This document shows, piece after piece, positions 49,529 to 63,194 of a stretch of DNA of 64,000 nucleotides. Below the pieces are notes generated by a model. The model worked only from the letters and a program-made list of their open reading frames with translations, had not been told where the DNA came from and did no database searches. A program made the position numbers and the translations under genes. The DNA comes from Aquila chrysaetos chrysaetos (taxonomy: Eukaryota; Chordata; Aves; Accipitriformes; Accipitridae): positions 20,282,453 to 20,346,452 of the forward strand of contig NC_044023.1 of assembly GCF_900496995.4 (NCBI RefSeq), in the 5' to 3' direction. Each line of letters opens with the position of its first letter. The first letter of the stretch is position 1.

Positions 49529-52500
49529 CTGCCTTAATTTTATACATTTACTGTATGAGAAGCTACCAAGTTTAAGGAGAAAGTGTCAGTCTATATGTAA
49601 ACTACGTTTCTCAGCAAGGCCTGGCAAAACTCAGACTTATGAGAGAAAGTTTCATAGACACCCTCTTTCTTAGATAAAACAGGTAAGATAACAAGCAATA
49701 CAACCAGCCATGAGTAACTTTAAATGTGTTCCAAATTATATACCTGGCAGCATTGCTTACAATTTCCCACAATTATTCTTTTAGCCAGAGGCATCGTAAG
49801 TATTAAGACAATTCTAGAGTTAATATTAACTCAGACATCACCAGATATTATTGAAAGTAAAGCCTCAGCAGTTCAGATGCAGAGGACGTGTGAATTTAGT
49901 ATCTTCAAGACTTTGAAATGTCAGTTAAACTATAAGGGATAATGAAATTTTCTGCCTTCCCAACAAGACTGGTTGAGGACAGGCTCAATAGGGTGTAACT
50001 GATGTTTCTGCATGGACTGTCACTGGTGAACAAAAGGGCACCTGCAAAAGGGCCAGACTCCCCAGACCCTTCAGATCATCTTATTTTTCCCCTGTCCAGA
50101 ATGGTTCTTGCTGGATTCCATCCATCACTGTCTTCCAGCCCAAGCCCTATCTGTCCAGACACAAGGGGTATGAAAAGACACTGTTCAACATTCAGTCCCT
50201 TGATAATGTGAACATTAACTTCCCACAGAAACTCTGTCACGATCTTGATGAAAATTAATATCCCTATGGCAGTAAGTCTACTGCTTAAGCTCCCTTGAAG
50301 CAGAAGGCTCAACAAGTTACAGCCAAACATGATATCAAAAGATAAGAAAGTAAGCTCATACATGAATGACACAGCTGACAAAGCATCCAACTCTTCTTAC
50401 ATATACTCGAGAAGAAAATAAATTGTTCTTCAATCTAAAATTCAGATGGCAGCTTCTATCTAGTCCTGCACAGCTGCTTGAGCAACCAAACTGCTGATCT
50501 TTGGGGAAAGTCTCTTGAAGCTGATAATTGAGCTCACCCTGCTAGGCAACACCGTAAGTCACTGAAACAGCATATTCTGAGACTCAGGGGTGGATGTTAA
50601 AGTCAGGGAGAGACACATACTCTTGAATTGCTGTAACGTAACTTCAATTTCAGGGCTTTAGACCAACAGTAGCATGCCTCCCTCAGAAAGGCAACTAACA
50701 AAAGCCAAACATCCCTCTACACTTAATTTCAAACAGCTAGAAAGAAAAAAAAAATAATATAGTGATTTAATTCTTATGATACAGAACTGAAAGACAATTT
50801 GATTTTAATAAAATATTCAAGACATGAAAGAGTCAGGTTTGATCAACCCCGACTGGTAAAACACAGAAGTGACAACGATGATGGTGCTGAATGCAAAAGC
50901 AGACTTCATTAATGTAGAAACATCTAAAGTCAACATGCACAAAAAAAGCACAAATGGTCAAACAATGAGATTAGGTAACAAAAAAATCCTCCAGTTTAGG
51001 AAAAGGATCCTTACAAATGGACATTTAGCTGCAATAATAAGAAACTCATCACACTAAACACACCATCCATTTGCCGATACTACTCGTTTTAGAAGTCATG
51101 GGTTACAAAAGAACATCAGCCTCAGAATCAGCCTTGAGATAAGAGACTAAACTCAATTACACTTTTTAGCATGCGTTTTATACGAGATGTCGTATTTCAC
51201 CATTTTTTATTTCACTTTCAAGGTTATTCCTAACGAGTGCTTCAAGTTATACACTAGCCAATGACCTCCAACCATAGTGAAATACTTTTAAAAAGCAAGC
51301 TCAGAATCAGTGAACAAAGTTCTGAAAGAAATTCATAGCAGAAAGCCCATAGTCTTGGTAAATGTTAACACATAGTGACAACCACTTTGCCTATCTGTAC
51401 ACACTGTTGTATTACAAACAATGACAACGAACCTAACTACACTGTTTTTATTGCAAAGTACCTTATACACGCTCTTACCCCAATTCCCCACAAGCTTGGG
51501 GAAACTATGCACAGATTTTATTTCATCCAGCTCTGGGAACACAACTATTCTCTACAGTGAAACATGGCTAAAACTTACAGAGTATAACAATACTACCATG
51601 AAGTTTAAGGCATGAAGTGGAAAATACACACAGCACCTGAACCACAGGGCAACCCTTTAATGGAAACAAAAGGCCCCCATTCAGAAGACCACAGATAACA
51701 TTATTTTATACTTGCACCACGCACAGAAAATACCATAGGTTCCTAATGAACAGAAAAGTCTAAAACCTATTTCACATCTCATTTCAAAAATGGCACCTCT
51801 ATCCACAAAATTCCTTATTGTATCAGTTAAGCAGGAAGATGAATATTCAACACTTACTAAATAACTTTCCAGCATTTATTAGCTGGTTAGCTCATCATAA
51901 CCCTACCTGGCTTACGATATCTGGAAGAATCACAGAATAGGTAGTACAATTAACAGTCAGCGAGATAAACACAAATGGCACGATTCAACAGTTTCACATG
52001 CTTAGTTTATTACACATTTTTATAGTAAGAGGCAGAGCCAATAAATAATTCCATTAAAATCTCATTAGCTCTGATCAATGAGTACAGAAGATAATATAAA
52101 AACAAAGCTGAATTTGGCATGTTAGTGAAGGAGAAACAGGACCATTTTCTTCAGGACTCAGGTAAAAATTGACCTAAACTTTAACTAATCTTCTATATTA
52201 TCTGCAGCAAGAGAAAGACAGGTAAGTGTAAACACAACAGAAATAACGCAACATTCGTCACATGATTTAGTACTAGATTAACCACTGTCTTCATAGGAAA
52301 AAACCAAACCATCTCCACAACACAGCACTAAAGAGTGCTTAATTTCTACACTTCCTTATGAAAAGGCAGCTGCTAAAATAAAATGTGCTCAGTCTATTCA
52401 AGATATTTTATGCAATTGCAGAAAAGAACTCATTCTTTCCATTTCTCAAGAGGATGGATTCTGATTTTTAGCCTAAATAACTTAGGTTTACACAGTTATA

Positions 52501-53824
52501 CTGTCCATGTCTGTACTTATTGTTAATTATTTCCTTTCTAACAACTCTTGGAAACACCAGGCAACTTCAATCAAATTTACGAGCAACTAGAGTTTAAAGA
52601 AGATCTTTAAATTCCTACTTATTTCATGAAAATAAGCAGAGGTATAAATAATGACCCTCATGAGAAAAGGCTGGCAGAACACAGCCATCGAGTATTGGTT
52701 TGGTAGGAGGCCATGGCATGCACATACCAACCAGCTGATCGGTGCTAAGACCAGCTACTGCATATGCTGCCTCTTGCCTGGTGGAGGTGTCAAAGGATGT
52801 GGCAAAGAGATTAGGGCACAAGGCTTGGGTTTGTAGGGAGTTTATAGAATTTTTTTTTTTCCTCCCTCCCTTGTAGACATCAGACAAATTGGAGACTGGA
52901 AAAGCATTCACTGCACACCAAATCTTTATCTTAAATATAGGAAAACCACACTATAAAAAAGGGATCTGGAAAATACATCTCCCTGTAAGCAAGATGCCAC
53001 CACTTTAAATTGACAGGATTAGAAGAGCAGAAATCCAGCATAAAGAGACTACTTTTGACAAGAGAAACCCACCACTTATCTTCAGGTGACAGAAAGCAGT
53101 GCTGCACCGTAAACAATCGCTGATGTGGAAGAATCCAGTGGGTTTAAGGGGAACATAAAATGGTTTCATCTTTAAATTCTGGCTTTCTAAGGGCATTACA
53201 TGAATTCTGAAACTACGAGAGTGATATACTTACACTGCAATCCAGCTTGCAGTCTTGTAAACATGAACTGCTATCTACATAGCTTAAAGTATTACAGTTT
53301 GTTAACTATAAATCAAATATAAAACATAGCACCATCATTTCAATTTAAGTGACTTCTTTTATGTTAATAAGTCTGACTATTTCAAGTGACTTTCCCTCCA
53401 TATTTATTCTGAAATTCCATAGTGCTTCTTTCATAATGAATCTAAATACTGCATGAGCTGAACTTCACATTTATAAATATTTTAAATAGATGAAGCTTTC
53501 CAATATAACATCTTACTTTCACTACTTGGTCTTTTTGGTAAGTTGAAACCAAACATTTCATGGATTATAAAAGAAATCAAGTACAGCCTACTTACGTAGA
53601 TGATACTATGAAAATATTCATAAGAGAAAACAGAATTAACACTGGACTATAAAAAGAAACTAAACAGTATTTGTATGTTTTAACAATACTTTAACTGAGC
53701 TTAGAAGCAGCTGAGCGTTGCCAAAACAGCTTCAGTAAGTTGCAGCCAGTCCAAACATCTAACAATGGCACAGCTTCCAAAGCTATATATGATAAATACA
53801 AATAATGAAAGATGAACAGATAAC

Positions 53825-54067
53825 TCACCACAAAACAGATGCAGAGAAAGGAACAGATTTTATAATGTGATAGTAAGTATTGCCTGTATTAGAGAAACAG
53901 AACGCTGACAATTGTTCTACATTAGCCCCATCTCCCTCAAATTTCTTAACTGCCATTACCTGGAACTTGGTCTTCACCGTCACCGCTGGTGATCTAGGAG
54001 ATAGCACTCCTACACTGTAAATTATGCAATTTGTATTACAATATGGGAATGAAAGGTACTCACACAA
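53825..54067 (-). other. Open frame with nested splice-like signals in the SHQ1 intron
   Basis: An 80-codon minus-strand frame containing two exon-like pieces. The first runs from an acceptor (aatttacag|) to a donor (TTCCAG|GTAATG) and reads VGVLSPRSPAVTVKTKFQ. The second runs from a good pyrimidine-rich acceptor (tctctaatacag|) to a donor GTGAGT near 53830. The first piece carries CpGs and higher GC than its surroundings. Neither matches SHQ1 or any family I know. Both pieces are short (about 55 bp), so chance is the leading alternative. Confidence 0.2.
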
Positions 54068-55564
54068 AGCAGTGCAGAATATGTGAATTTTAGTGTCAGG
54101 ATAATGCTACTAAAGTTATGTATTACAAAAATAATAACAATGACAATGGACAGGCTTAAAGGCACAATTACAAGTACATGACTTCAACATGACCCTAGCA
54201 CTTTACAATGGAATTTATCCACCAAAACCCAAAAGTCCTAATTAGCTCAATCAGAGTTTTAACTTTGACACTGCTCCATTGCTTCCGACTGACACCCTTA
54301 ACACGTGAAAGGAAAACACCACCTGTAGCCTACCCACTCACAGTCCATTTTCAACTCACACAATCTATACATAAAAAGACACCAAATCTGAGCATCTTGC
54401 AAATTCCTATCAGGAAAGCAGATTTTTGCAAGGGCCTAAACTGAATAGCCTGCTCCCATCCTCTCCCCCCCACCCTGTTGTGTTTGCAAGGCACTTAGTA
54501 TCAGATGCTCTAGAGTGTGATCATGCCTCTTATGAAAAATAGTAATTAATAATGATAATAATACCAGCACACCCCACTGAACTGGCTGCAGATCTGGCTT
54601 CGTGACCATGACAGGGAAACTTGCAGGCCATGCACGCAGCATCACGTAGCTGGCCCACACTGCCCAGTTCTTGCAATAAGGAATCCCCAGGGAATAGTGG
54701 GGAGTGGGCATTAGGCCACAGACTAAATTATCATCTCATTTAACATTTTTTCCTTTCTCATTCTACCTGTTCCGTCTTGAGATTTATGGTGCAATCACTG
54801 CAAGGGGCACGGGTAGGTGGAAGAGACCAAGCTAGTTACTGATGAGGTTGGAAACAAAACAGGAAGACATTATCAGCCTGCAGATCAGCTTCCCACTTTG
54901 ATCACAGCTGCACACTCCACCGGCTTAGAAAGGCAACAACTACACAAGCTCATCCTTCCCCTAGTCAAAACAGAAGAAGAGTCAGCCGAAATGTGCTGAG
55001 TGAAAAGACATGACACAGATCCCTGACCCTTCTGTAGGCAGATAGGAACTGCCTCCCAACAACTTTGGAAAATCAAAGCAGTAGCCTGAGGGAGAAAAAA
55101 AATGGCTTTCTTCTTTGCCTCCTCTACCCACAGCAAGGTGCATTCAGACACAGCCTGAAGGAATATGAGCTATAGAAAAGTGATGGAATAAATAGAAAAA
55201 AACAACAGAGGAAAGGAGAGGAAAAACATCAAAGGAAACTGCAGCTAGCAGCTGGGAGGAGATATTAAATCCCTTGTTTAAAAATCCATGTTTTACAGGG
55301 CTTGCTAAAACATATATAAAGGGGAATTTCTGCTATTACATCCACCTGTCTGTCACCTTTTTCAGCCTTCAGGGCAAACAGTGTTTTGCTTTAAGCCTCA
55401 TAAGTCAGTATATTACATTACTTGGGTATTGTTATTTACAAAGTGCTCTAGGTGCACCTACTGCTTTACAGACACTTGAAGTGACAGCTCAGGCCTTAAA
55501 TAAGCTGCAACATTTAATGAGAGGCATGGCAGCTCAAGATGACAGTAAACAAAAAGAAACTGTA

Positions 55565-55978
55565 TTAAAAACATGCATCAAAACAGTGAAAGAGGAGACA
55601 TATATAATGTGCTTGCAAATTATTAGTTACTATTTTTAAATCAAAGAACTGTGATCTAAGGATTAAAAGCAGATGACTTGGGATGAAAATAAATAAATCT
55701 GGGTTCTCTACCAAATTCAGGCACCAACAGTCATTATACTCTTTGATAAATTGGTAAACCCTTATCCAAGTTTTAAGGAAAATAATAGCATTTCCTCTTG
55801 TAAGACTAGAAAAGGCTGTTTTAGTAGCATAATAAATTGCACAGAATCTCAAATACTTTCTGCACTTGGACCCATAGCTAATGCTTGAACCACAAGGTAT
55901 TTTTTGAGTTATGCTATCTTGATGGAAACAAGACAGTACAGAATTACCCAACAACCTAGGGAGAATGAGCCAACTCAT
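55565..55978 (-). other. Longest intronic open frame (137 codons), unassigned
   Basis: The longest frame in the AT-rich right half. The translation is rich in Phe, Ile, Leu, Cys and Tyr, as expected from AT-rich noncoding DNA, with no recognisable domain, signal peptide followed by cleavage site, or repeated motif. I lean towards a chance frame and record it only because of its length. Confidence 0.15.
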
Positions 55979-58900
55979 AATTACTCTTCACGAGAAAAAT
56001 GTGAAAACTTATTGCTGTCTGAATTTTTCCTGTTTCCTGTTCCACTAGATGGATTTTATTTTTAATCCTTTTTTGTTATACTACACAATGGCTAAAAACT
56101 AAAATCTCTGTCCCATCATACTTGCAGAAAAGTCCAAATCAACCTTTAGCTTTATTACCAACAAACTAATGAGTTTATTCAGTCTCCCGCCGTAACATAT
56201 GTCGTTCAGACATGTACATTCATGGAATCTTTCTTCCCCTAATTCTCTCCATTTTTCAACATCTTTTTGAATAGACACTAGAATTAGTCTGTGTTTTAGC
56301 ACAGTCTCACAAATGATGCATTCTAAGGTCATGCCACTTCCTTCTCCTAAATGATACTACTCTGCTGCTTCAGTTGAAGATTGTACTCACGCTCTTACCT
56401 CCTCAGAGATAAATAGGTGCTCAGGTTTAAACTGTTCTCAAGCATGACCCAACCTATTTTTCTGGAGCTGCTACTCTCAAATGGCTTATATTCTCCAATC
56501 CATAACTACAATCTACAATCTTTTATTGTGAATGTGCCACCTTATACTTGATGGTATTAAAATGCACGTTGTTCAAATAAGCACATACTGCCAATCTGGG
56601 TCGGTGTGTGCAATTCATTTTCTACCTTTAAATAAATAACATTTAATGTCACCAAAAATTTTTATCTAAAAAGACATATACTGTATTTTCTTACAGATTT
56701 TTTTAAAGATACTGGACAGTACTCGGACAAAAACTCTGAAAACGATGGATGGTCTTAACTTTATAAAGCAACAAAAACCTACCTGTGTTTTCCCAGTTGT
56801 TTTGGGTTTTTTTTTCCCATTTTCCAGTATTTCCTAGAACACTGACACATTAGTAACACCTACTGTTGGTGGTATGTAAACTGAAATATGCGTAAAATGA
56901 ACCTCAAAGAGCCTGCAAAGAGACCATTGGAAGTGGCCGCTCCCATTATTGGTAAAAGCTCAAAACCCAGCTGGGACATCTGAAAGTTAACACACCACTA
57001 CAGGCCACCAAAGAAGTAAGTGAAAAGCAAACCTAATGCAGCATGATTACTCAAAGCAGTAAGCAAATGTAGTGCTGCATGCTGAACTAGCTGCCAGCAG
57101 TGGTAATGCCAGCTTGTAAAGCCTCCTAAGAAGGAATTACAATAATTGGGGATTGTAGTCATGAGCTACTATAGCAAGTCATCACAGGACAATAAGGGTG
57201 AAGCCTATGTGACCAGATAAAACACAGCTTTCTTACTGTGTTCATGGAAAAGGTGTGATCACAAGCAGCACCAAGATTTTTTGGTTTATCTCTTGTACCT
57301 GTACAGCTCTTATTAAGCTGAAATAGCAAAGGAAAGAATAGCCTTCAAACTCCAAAATCCAACGAGTTGTTTTGTTTTGCAGGGGGCGGAGGGCAGGGAA
57401 TTAAATGGCTTCAGTGTATCCAAAATGACAATACCATTAAAGAAGTACAGTGAAAAATATAATCCTCTAACTACAAAATAGATCAAAATAAGGGATTTTG
57501 CAACGGTGGCAATGGGGTTGTTACACTATCTGATAAATAACATAACTGGCTACATCAGAACATACACTAAAAGCATATGCTAATGGCAAGGCTGCTTTCA
57601 AAGCAGCAAGCAACGTGAAAGCAATTTGGATTTTCTCTGCACCACCTACTTTGAATACTGGAGTTTTTATCAAACCTGAAATTACCGCAGCCTTCACTAA
57701 GCTAAGGTTAACATGGGCAGCAATGAAGGTAAAGTAAAACCTAAAGTACAGCCAAAGCAGAGTACAGTTGACCATGAAACTGTAATGCACATAAAATACA
57801 ATACTATGAGGTGTATTCTTCCTAAGTTTTTAACTGTTTGAAGCGCTTTAAACATGCTGTACGAATCAGTTTAATCCCACAGAGCCAAGAAGCAGGATTT
57901 TCATCCAGAATATATCACTGCTTATGCCTTTGTTCTTCTGAATCATGGCTGCTGAATCCAAGAGGTTAACAGCTGAAAATTAGCATATTCCTCTAACATT
58001 TGAGAATGCTTTAAAGCACTGATTAATTTTTCTTATCTGATAATACATTCCCTCCTCCCCTTATTTCAGATTGAAAATTGAATAAACTAACATGTTAGTA
58101 GTACACCATTTGAAAACCTTTTAGGATAGTTTTGTTCCTGAATCCTCCTGTCTGAACATAATTTTTTCATACTAGAGGTGTGCAGTCAACAAGAGTTATT
58201 CTATTCACCCCTCATTTAGCAGTACAGTCCCGAGTTTCAGATGTTACAGTTGAGTCATTCCTAGGAACATGGCAATGCCACAAAGAGTGAATAGGACTTC
58301 ATGAATATCAACCCTACAAGCAGCAAAAAAGCAAAGACCAAAAGATTTTTAAAAGCCTGTTTTTCCTCTATTCAAGTATTTTGAGCTTTACAAAACCCTA
58401 AACCACTAAAGAAAACAAAAATGCCAAGAAGAAACAGCTGCAAAAATGGCACAATCAAAATAGTTTCTACATACTTCAAAACACTTCTCAAAGTTTTCCA
58501 GATCTTAACAAATAATAACCGGGTCAAATTTCCTAAGTTTGCAGATAGATGACCAGTTTCACAAATGATTTTAACATACAATTGGAATAAATGTTAAAAT
58601 TCTATTTACATTCATCTAAAGATCATAATATTTGACTACAGAAGCTTAAATATGTTATATGTTACAAAACATTTTCCCAAATCTAGCAAAAGCTTAAGGT
58701 AATTCTTTCACGAAGGCTGTAATACATGACCTGTTTTCAAATGCTTTTTGCCCTACATGCAAGCACAGCATAGGATATGGGTGAGCTGGTATGTGTAACG
58801 ATACAAGGAACATAAATAAGATGCTCTATAGAAGAGAGAACTTAATGTAAATTAATAACAGATCTATACAGCTACGCAAATACTCATATGAACCGAAGAG

Positions 58901-61900
58901 AAGCTTTTGGAGATTCAGGGTAGTACAGTGTGTTCAAATGGGCACAACAGGAATCAAACTATCAGCACTACCCTGATTATCAAATGTATGCTTTGAAAAG
59001 CAGTCTTACACATTCAAACCTGGTCTGTTTTGCAAATATAGAGATGATAACTTGTAAAATAAATTTTTAAAGTCAGTTAAAGCCATGAAAAAGGTCAGAA
59101 AGAACATAAAGAAATCTTCCCTCTACCAAACTTTAACCAATGCAACAGACTGAAACTATAATGCTGAAGGTTGAGTTCCTTACTCCCTTGTGCACTCTAC
59201 AATCCAATGTGACACAGGCAGTAAAAAGCCCAAGTCTCACAGATCTTATTTTTTTTCTAGAAGACCTGGGCTCCTTAATGCCTTTGCAACATCAGGCCTT
59301 AACACTTCAGGCCCACATCACACTATATTGATTAAAACAGTAATTCAGAAAACCTAGGGAAAAGTAAAGGGGGGCTGAACAATCACAGTCAGTCTCATCA
59401 CCTCAATGACATGCTGTGAATGTAATTAATCCTACATTTATTTAGAGAACTTCACACCCTGCACATAAAGCAGCAGCTCCCTGCTGGCTTCAGACTAGGT
59501 AATTATGTTGTAACAAGGACTAGGTTTCGATTATAACAAAGAGATGAAAACAGACCTATGAAGCTAGCCTATCTTTTAGGGTATGTCTCACCTGCAAATC
59601 AGGAGAAGCAAATGTAACATGCTTAGGAATATCTGACTTAGCTTTAATTTAGTTAGTTCCAATAAAGATAGCAGCTTCTACAGAGACTGTATAAATGTCA
59701 CCAGGAATCCTGTTTTTTACTTTAAAGCAAATAGCCCATGCTTGAACTGGCGTGTTACACCTACAGTCACCAAAATTAGCAAGATCACATTTGTCTTAGG
59801 TTGCAGAGCACATATACACAAAGGTGCGACTACAGAGCATGCATACATTAAAGTGGCCTACATACCGGTATAACAAATCAAGTTGCATATACAGTTCCAC
59901 AGGATACACTGAGGCAATTTAACAGCTCATCTCTCTTAACATACAGATGTCCTTTACTGCAAGAGTTGAAGCTACTATAATACACAACAAAAATAATGAT
60001 TTTATAATTTTTTGCAATAGAACAGATCATGAATGAAAGGTGAGATGGTAAGGTAAAAAGCAGAAAAATAGTGATAATGAAAAATATAATACAAATTACA
60101 TGGGATCAAACACCTTATTCTCCTGCATTCCTCACACCCATAAAACTTTGAGAAGTATACAACTATGCAACTGTGCATAAGTAGAGTATAATAACCCGTG
60201 GAAAACTGCCACGAACACTAACACCTTCACCTCCAACTCAGGAACACAGAAAATATACATTTACTGATACTGAAGTGGTACATGTTTAAAACTAAACATG
60301 TATTTAAATGTTAGGTAGACAATCGTTCTTTCATGCAGGGATGCAGAACAGTATGCACTTAACTGCCTGCCTGGACAAGGACTCACAGGAAGTTGTTCAG
60401 CCCTCCACCTAGCCACCCATGTTATCGCCAGCAGGCATCATGCGGCCAAGCTACCAGAAGGCACATATGTACAACAGTGGACAACAAAAAGTGATGTGAA
60501 TAGAGACTGGCACAAAGGGGACTACAAAACACTAGAGAAAGACATCAGGCTACACGAAGGAACCTCAGCACAGCAAGAGTCAGTGGGTAAACTAGTCTGA
60601 CTTCCATAAAGGACACAACTCCTATGGAGTCACAGACACTTAACTCCCCTCTGGCAGAAGGGAAAAAGCTCTCCTGCAACAAACCCACACCTAGATTCCC
60701 CTGGTCATGGCAGCCCATATTGCAGCTATCAGACAACCAGTGGTTTCCCCAAAGCTCCTTCTCCCCTCCCTCATCTCCTTCTGCTCAAAGTAAAGCGTGA
60801 AAGATGGAGAAAAGCTCATACTTATAATACAAATTCAGTTATAACTTCACGTTGGAGAGGCTGCCATATGTATCATAGTGGTTTGTAAAAGCTCTGACCT
60901 AAAGAGAAAAAAGCATGCAAACCAGACAAATTAAATTTAATTTTATTATGGAAATGAAAGTAATAACAGAAGTGACAGCAGGGTGGATGATAAGCTCACT
61001 TAGCAGGGGGATCAAATGAAGTGATGACATGTCATTATGACCTCAGGGGTTAAAGATGCAATTTTCCATCTGGCTGCATCTGGCTTTTCAACATAAATGT
61101 TGACACCACCTGCCGAGATTTACTACAAGCTGCCTCCATAGGTCTTTGTCTAGCTTTTGTTACCCAGGTTAACATTTACTTTTCCCTCTTTTCTGCTAAG
61201 TTTTGCTGAGCAACACGCTCCCCTCCTTCAAAACCTAATGAACAGTTAAAAGGATTTTACATGCCACTTTATACAATAGATTAAATTATTAATAATAACT
61301 TCACCAGCAGCTCAAAGAGAAACACTAGAAACATAGAAAGCAGGTAGAACTAGCTATAAGTTGCAAACAGGAAGATGAAATTTTAGCTACACTTGCTAGT
61401 ATCTTGCATTGTCTGAGACTTCTAGGAATCTACTGGGAAAAAAATAAAAATCATTAGAATTAAAGAACTAGCTTGTACTCACCATACCCAATTGACTATT
61501 AGCCACCTGCACGTGTTTTATTCAGCAGCTTAATCATTTCCAATTCCAGATACATTGTGCTTAAAATAAATCATGTTTTGCCAGCCCAGCAGCACATTCG
61601 CTTATTCATCTAATTTAGCCACAGCCAAACTATGATCTCAAAACAAATCTGTAATCATCTATTGACACACTGTTGGCCATAAGGTTTTTGTTTCCACATT
61701 GAATATTTAAAAGCTAGTACCTACCAATGGCGTACCTCTCCTGGAGGCTTAATCTGGAATGGGGCTGTATGCTTACTACCATTTGATATATCTATTACAT
61801 TTTTGCCTATGCCAAACTTTTTTTTCTAAACCTACAGCTCCCAGACTTTTCTCTGCCAGTACAGGTAAACTAAAAGACTTGCTTCCAGCTGTTTTTAAAG

Positions 61901-63172
61901 TGCCCAGATCCTTCACTAAAAAGAACCTACAGTCTGTTTTAACTGTTTAAACAAAGAGGCCTCAGACTCCACTAAGACCTGGTTACATACCAGGGAAAGA
62001 GGGGAAGAAAAGAATAACCCTCCACAGATTTTGAGCGCACCCTGGGACTACAGCTATGAAAAGACAAGAGAAAACAGAGACAAAGAAAGTTAATGAACTT
62101 GCATGTAGCAAATAGCTAAGAAACAAAACAGAGAAAATATCCAGACTGATCAGACATGCAAATAACTTCACTGAAAGACCACCACAAAAATACCTATAAA
62201 TACCTTCCCCTCCCAAAACTCTTTCACCACAAAGGCAATTACCAGAGGGACATCTTAACCTTCCTCCTCTGGAATGGAAGATGTACCACCCTCCTCTCCA
62301 GATGCCTTACCTTGGGGAGCTGGGAACCCTTGTCCTTAACAGACAAGTCACCACACATTTCTATACCTGTTAATGTACTTTCTGAATGACAAGTGAACTT
62401 TGTTGTTCCCTTCAACAAAAGGGAAAAAACAAAGTGTTCTGTTCACTTCCCACATGCTTAACTTCAAGCACATGCTTCGCTGCTAAACTGAACAGGAATG
62501 ACTTAAGCATATGCTTAAATGCTTTCCTGATTCAGACTCTAAAAATAGGAACAGTTTCTGTAGTTCCTCTTTCTCCTGTTCTCCTAATGACAGACAACTA
62601 TTGTGCCATGTCATTATGACAATAAGATAGCTTAATTGCCCTCTTTCCAGAAGCTGTCAGTTCTGCTTAACTGGTACATAATGTATGCGTCTGGGAGTAA
62701 ATGTGTTAATATATCAGTCACTTATACGTACCATACATTTTTCCCTGCTGTATTTAAAGAAGGCCTTGGGTTTTATGACTGACTTGCTAGACATTATATT
62801 CATTGATATGGGCAGCAGTGGTATTACTGTCTTATGACTCATTTCTTCGTGAAAGATGCATGAAATAACTTTCTCCTCCTTCATTTACTGCACTTTTTCA
62901 ACTCAACTTGAACCTGAACATGAATTTCCCCATACTTGTATTTAAGGTGTGGCTCAAACAGGCCTCCTCAAAAATGACAATGTAAAATGAACCAGCTGTT
63001 CCTGTACTAATCAGGATTGATGAATCAAAATGTTCGGAAACACCTGTAGTTGTTTTAGAATATTTTGTGCATTGTACCTATAAGAACATAGTCACTGAAA
63101 GCATACAAAGAATAAGGTTCAACAATATCTACAACATGTAACAAGCAGCTATGAACTGAAGGCCTTTAATTC

Positions 63173-63194
63173 TCTAAGAAGTATCTAAGAAGTA
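63173..63194. repeat. 11-bp tandem duplication, two exact copies
   Basis: TCTAAGAAGTA at 63173-63183 and 63184-63194. Confidence 0.85.

Noticed and set aside
51925..51940. ATCACAGAATAG as the end of an avian CR1 element
   Set aside because: Only a single short unit without the tandem terminus or any CR1 body beside it.
56398..56450. Minus-strand donor GAGGAG|GTAAGAG with an open upstream stretch
   Set aside because: No convincing acceptor and no recognisable peptide.
58244..58313. Minus-strand exon candidate with a strong polypyrimidine tract and acceptor, reading VDIHEVLFTLCG, vaguely like SHQ1 LLDIHKIF
   Set aside because: The similarity covers only a few residues, the frame stops after 22 codons and no donor follows, so it is not the missing SHQ1 exon.
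61485..61508. 24-bp microexon candidate (gcag|...|GTGAGT) on the minus strand
   Set aside because: Too short to judge, no match to SHQ1, and such chance pairs are expected in 20 kb of intron.
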